Assembly (NCBI GenBank): GCA_018969565.1
Contig: JAGWYC010000076.1
Location: forward strand, 1 to 8,483
Direction of reading: 5' to 3'
Length of the DNA: 8,483 nucleotides
Source of the DNA: Bacteroidota bacterium
GTDB lineage: Bacteria; Bacteroidota; Bacteroidia; NS11-12g; UBA955
Shown here: piece by piece, positions 5,788 to 8,483 of the stretch
Layout of the letters: every line of letters begins with the position of its first letter
How positions within the stretch are numbered: position 1 is the stretch's first letter
Translations under genes and position numbers: made by a program
The notes under the pieces: generated by a model
What the model saw: only the letters and a program-made list of their open reading frames with translations
The model's database searches: none
What the model was told of the DNA's origin: nothing

Positions 5788-7527
5788 ATGGCCTCGCCGG
5801 AACAGATTAACAGCCCTGCCGACCTGAAGCTGCTCGGGCCTGATGAGCTGCCGGCCTTATGCAGTTATTTGCGCAATTACCTGATAGACACCATACTGAA
5901 TAACGGAGGTCATTTTGCCGGAAACCTGGGTGTCGTTGAACTGAGTGTAGCCCTGCACTATGTATTGAACTCTCCGGAGGAACCTATCATCTGGGATGTA
6001 GGTCATCAGGCATACGTGCATAAAATGCTTACCGGCAGGAAGGATATGCTGCACAGCATACGCAAATCAGGTGGTATCAGTGGATTTCCAAAACGCGGTG
6101 AAAACCCTCATGATGTATTCGGAACCGGACACTCATCTACGGCCATCTCGGCCGCTCTGGGCTTTGCTTTGGCGAATAAATCTACTTCGGGAAATCGAAT
6201 TTATACCGCTGTAGTTGGCGATGGGGCGCTTACAGGCGGCATGGCCTTTGAAGCCATGAACCACGCAGCTATGTGCGATGCGCGCCTGCTGATTGTAGTA
6301 AATGACAACAGCATAGGCATTGACCCTAATACCGGCGCTATGAACCAGATGCTGCGTAAGATGAAACCCGGAACTTCTAACTGGTTTACCGAAATGGGTT
6401 TCCATTACAGTGGCCCCGTTGACGGTCATGATGTAATAGAACTGGTTCAAACGCTTTCCGGCCTGCGTGAGGCCCCTTTCCCGCATGTATTACATGTAAA
6501 AACAATTAAAGGGAAGGGTTATGAAGCGGCTGAAAAAGAGCAAACTCGCTGGCACAGCACCACCGCTTTTGTGAAACTGGAACCCGCCGGCGAACCCAAG
6601 TCTAAAGCGGCGCCGCGCTTTCAGGATGTGTTCGCAGAAACACTCTGTGAACTCGCTGCCCTGGATGAACGTGTATGCGGCGTGACCCCGGCCATGCCCT
6701 CAGGAAGCGGTATGCGTCTTGCCATGGACCAATTTCCGGATCGCTTCTGGGATGTTGGCATCGCCGAACAGCATGCTGTCGGCTTTTCAGCGGCCCTCGC
6801 ATTGGCCGGGAAAATCCCCTTCTGCAGTGTGTATTCCACCTTCCTGCAAAGAGCCTACGATCAGGTAATTCATGATGTGGCCCTGCAAGAGGCTCCGGTG
6901 GTTTTTTGCGTGGACCGGGCCGGCCTCGTCGGGGAAGATGGCCCCACCCACCACGGCAGCTTCGATCTGGCGTTCCTGCAACCCATTCCGGGTGTGGTTA
7001 TTGCTGCTCCGAAAGACGAAGAAGAACTACGTGCGCTGATGTATTCCGCCATGCTTGACCGCTCACAACCCTGGTTTATTCGCTATCCCAAGGGCGCCGC
7101 AACCGGCATGGCGTGGAAAACGTCTTTTCGTCAAATCCCATTTGGCACGGGCACCTTGCTGCACAGCGGAGCACGCATTGCATTGCTTACGCTGGGAACC
7201 ACTACGGCCAATGCCGCAGCAGCTTCTGCCGCCTCCGGCCTCAATCCCACACTGGCACACATGCGCTTTCTGAAACCGCTGGATGAAAACCTGTTGCTCG
7301 CCATCATGAACACCCATGAGGTGCTGATTACTGTTGAAGATGGCTGCGTTACCGGTGGACTCGGCAGCGCCGTTACAGCCCTCGCCGCGAAACATCGGTA
7401 CAAGGGGCCGATTCACTGCCTGGGAATTCCCGACGAATTTCCTGCTCACGGAAGCAATGCCGATTTGCAAAGAGCAGCCGGCTACGATACGGAAGGCATC
7501 CTGAAGGTACTGAACCTTTATCGCTGA
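5788..7527 (+). CDS. dxs: 1-deoxy-D-xylulose-5-phosphate synthase
   Basis: DXS joins pyruvate and glyceraldehyde 3-phosphate, with thiamine diphosphate (TPP), to make DXP, the first step of the MEP isoprenoid pathway and a precursor of thiamine and pyridoxal. Visible motifs: GGHFAGNLGVVELSVALH (40-57), WDVGHQAYVHKMLTGR (69-84), GFGTGHSST-type loop (GTGHSST 112-118), the TPP/Mg motif GDGALTGG (144-151) with N174, GPVDGHD (209-215), catalytic-Glu loop GIAEQHAV (324-331, E327) and DRAGLVGEDGPTHHG (376-390). At 579 residues it is shorter than the usual 620-640 because the segment between GAMNQML and NWFTEMGF (about 183-202) is cut to a short loop; I recall similar short forms in flavobacteria. 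I chose ATG 5788 over the in-frame TTG at 5773. The end overlaps the end of the convergent pabA-like gene by 10 bp. Confidence 0.96.
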   Translation: MASPEQINSPADLKLLGPDELPALCSYLRNYLIDTILNNGGHFAGNLGVVELSVALHYVLNSPEEPIIWDVGHQAYVHKMLTGRKDMLHSIRKSGGISGFPKRGENPHDVFGTGHSSTAISAALGFALANKSTSGNRIYTAVVGDGALTGGMAFEAMNHAAMCDARLLIVVNDNSIGIDPNTGAMNQMLRKMKPGTSNWFTEMGFHYSGPVDGHDVIELVQTLSGLREAPFPHVLHVKTIKGKGYEAAEKEQTRWHSTTAFVKLEPAGEPKSKAAPRFQDVFAETLCELAALDERVCGVTPAMPSGSGMRLAMDQFPDRFWDVGIAEQHAVGFSAALALAGKIPFCSVYSTFLQRAYDQVIHDVALQEAPVVFCVDRAGLVGEDGPTHHGSFDLAFLQPIPGVVIAAPKDEEELRALMYSAMLDRSQPWFIRYPKGAATGMAWKTSFRQIPFGTGTLLHSGARIALLTLGTTTANAAAASAASGLNPTLAHMRFLKPLDENLLLAIMNTHEVLITVEDGCVTGGLGSAVTALAAKHRYKGPIHCLGIPDEFPAHGSNADLQRAAGYDTEGILKVLNLYR

Positions 7528-8084
7528 TTCAGATTTGTGAGCCAGTTGCGCAGCATTTCCCGGCCATATTCCGTCAAAATGGCTTCCGGATGAAACTGCA
7601 CTCCTTCCAAGGGTAAATGCCTGTGCCTGATGCCCATGATGGTGCCTTCAGGAGTGCGCGCACTCACCAGAACTTCCGGACCTGTTTCCTCCAACAACAA
7701 ACTGTGGTAACGACATACCCTGATTTGATTGGGCAGCCCCCGATAAATACCCTGCCCGTCATGGTTAATCAAGGCTGTTTTTCCGTGTACAGGAACAGCA
7801 GCCTGCTCCAGACGAGCGCCAAAGTGAATTCCCAGAGCCTGATGTCCAAGGCAGACCCCCAGCATGGGCAGTTGTTGATGTCGTGCCGCGATAAAGTCCA
7901 TCAGCAATCCCGCCTGCGCTGGGTCTTTAGGACCGGGCGAAAGCAACGCGGCATCGCAGGGATATTCCAGAATACGTGGATCATCGTTTTGCATTACCCG
8001 GCAGTCCGCCCCTGATTCCAACAGATAATGAACCAGATTCCAGGTAAAGGAATCATAATTGTCCAGCAGCAGGATTTGTTTCAT
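7518..8084 (-). CDS. pabA: Glutamine amidotransferase subunit of aminodeoxychorismate or anthranilate synthase
   Basis: This class I glutamine amidotransferase releases ammonia from glutamine for its partner chorismate-using subunit, PabB (folate) or TrpE (tryptophan). The 188-residue protein is full length. It has the N-terminal LLLDNYDSFTWNLVHYL (5-21), the oxyanion stretch SPGPKDP (49-55), the nucleophile elbow GVCLGHQALG with C78, HGKTALINHDGQGI (100-113), RYHSL (125-129) and the catalytic H165/E167 in GVQFHPEAILTE (161-172). Sequence alone does not separate PabA from TrpG, and some bacteria use one protein for both. I favour PabA because no trp gene is nearby, a weak argument. Its ATG overlaps the tsaB stop (ATGA), implying coupled translation, and its last codons overlap the end of dxs on the other strand. 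Confidence 0.88.
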   Translation of the reverse strand: MKQILLLDNYDSFTWNLVHYLLESGADCRVMQNDDPRILEYPCDAALLSPGPKDPAQAGLLMDFIAARHQQLPMLGVCLGHQALGIHFGARLEQAAVPVHGKTALINHDGQGIYRGLPNQIRVCRYHSLLLEETGPEVLVSARTPEGTIMGIRHRHLPLEGVQFHPEAILTEYGREMLRNWLTNLNQR

Positions 8085-8483
8085 GTGACGCTGCCTTTTC
8101 CCGGCTGAAACTGTTTCAGATAAAAAGGTTCAAAGTAGGCCACATCTTCAAAATGCCCACCATTAAACGCTTCGAGCGCTAGTGTACCCATGCTTTCAGC
8201 CATAGGCAACAGATGTTCCAGAAACAACGCCTGTTCCGACCATGCGCAATGACTACGCCATTTGGCTGCTCCGGAACCGGCAAATACCACTTTGTTTCCC
8301 GTTGAATAATTGCGGAAATCGTCCGGCTCCAGGATTTTAGGCGCTACCGGCAGTACACAATTTAATGCAGTCGCTTCATACACCGCTGTATAGACTTCCA
8401 TGCGCCGCGCATCGGTCATGGGAATGAACATGGCAGCTTCCCATAATCCGGTTTCCTGCCGCATGCTCCAAGCCAGTGCCTTC
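8081..8483 (-). CDS. tsaB: tRNA threonylcarbamoyladenosine biosynthesis protein TsaB (C-terminal part)
   Basis: TsaB is the non-catalytic ASKHA-fold partner of TsaD in the cytoplasmic complex that makes t6A37 in tRNAs reading ANN codons. Only the last 133 residues are in the window; the frame is open to its right edge, so the N-terminal half and the start lie outside. The recognisable parts are KALAW at the edge, the family signature FIPMTDARRMEVYTAVYE (visible residues 19-36), a VVFAGSGAAKW stretch corresponding to the usual G(D/S)GA segment, and the terminal FEDVAYFEPFYLKQF, typical of Bacteroidota TsaB. The TGA stop (8083-8081) overlaps the ATG of the amidotransferase gene by ATGA, so the two are read as one leftward unit with tsaB first. 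No frame disruption is seen. Confidence 0.9.
   Translation of the reverse strand, partial: KALAWSMRQETGLWEAAMFIPMTDARRMEVYTAVYEATALNCVLPVAPKILEPDDFRNYSTGNKVVFAGSGAAKWRSHCAWSEQALFLEHLLPMAESMGTLALEAFNGGHFEDVAYFEPFYLKQFQPGKGSVT

Noticed and set aside
7504..7520. AAGGT...ACCTT hairpin at the end of dxs as a terminator
   Set aside because: Only five base pairs and a short TTTA tail inside coding sequence; too weak to support.
1..8483. CRISPR, insertion sequence, prophage, tRNA/rRNA or a defence system
   Set aside because: No spaced long repeats, transposase or integrase motifs, RNA-gene sequences or defence-type domains were found on either strand.

Overview
The window looks like chromosomal DNA of a Bacteroidota bacterium; I cannot place it below phylum level. 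Supporting signs: an AT-rich promoter of the Bacteroidota type (TTTG-N18-TAAATTTG) in front of the leftward gene at 5043-5666; start codons without clear Shine-Dalgarno sequences; short-form DXS, YqgE and TsaB sequences that read like Bacteroidota versions; and a periplasmic GH13 enzyme of the Flavobacterium-type cyclomaltodextrinase kind. Coding density is very high, no non-coding stretch exceeds about 125 bp, and I see no mobile element, CRISPR array, tRNA or rRNA.

Layout. 1-518 (+) is the C-terminal end of a polytopic membrane protein, probably a GT-C glycosyltransferase. A 72-bp gap holds CGTTTACA repeats arranged as direct and inverted copies, a possible regulatory site. 591-5004 (+) is a compact four-gene run: dprA (DNA uptake/recombination), a secreted GH13 cyclomaltodextrinase-like enzyme, a YqgE/AlgH-family protein, and prmC (release-factor methyltransferase). 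Junctions are a 4-bp ATGA overlap, then 8-bp and 6-bp gaps, so they are probably co-transcribed although their functions are unrelated. A short bidirectional terminator-like hairpin separates prmC from the convergent gene at 5043-5666 (-), a histone H1-like basic protein with AT-hook-like motifs and a C-terminal winged-helix-like domain. A 121-bp AT-rich region separates that gene from divergent dxs (5788-7527, +), the first enzyme of the MEP isoprenoid pathway.

The last part is a leftward pair: tsaB (cut by the window end), overlapping by ATGA with a PabA/TrpG-type glutamine amidotransferase gene, whose end overlaps the end of dxs by 10 bp tail to tail.

Most of the window is housekeeping. 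I see no clearly new multi-gene system. The points most worth a second look are the H1-like DNA-binding protein with its AT-rich, repeat-bearing promoter, the CG-centred repeat cluster ahead of the dprA/GH13 run, the coupling of a competence gene to a starch-type hydrolase, and the dxs/pabA convergent overlap.
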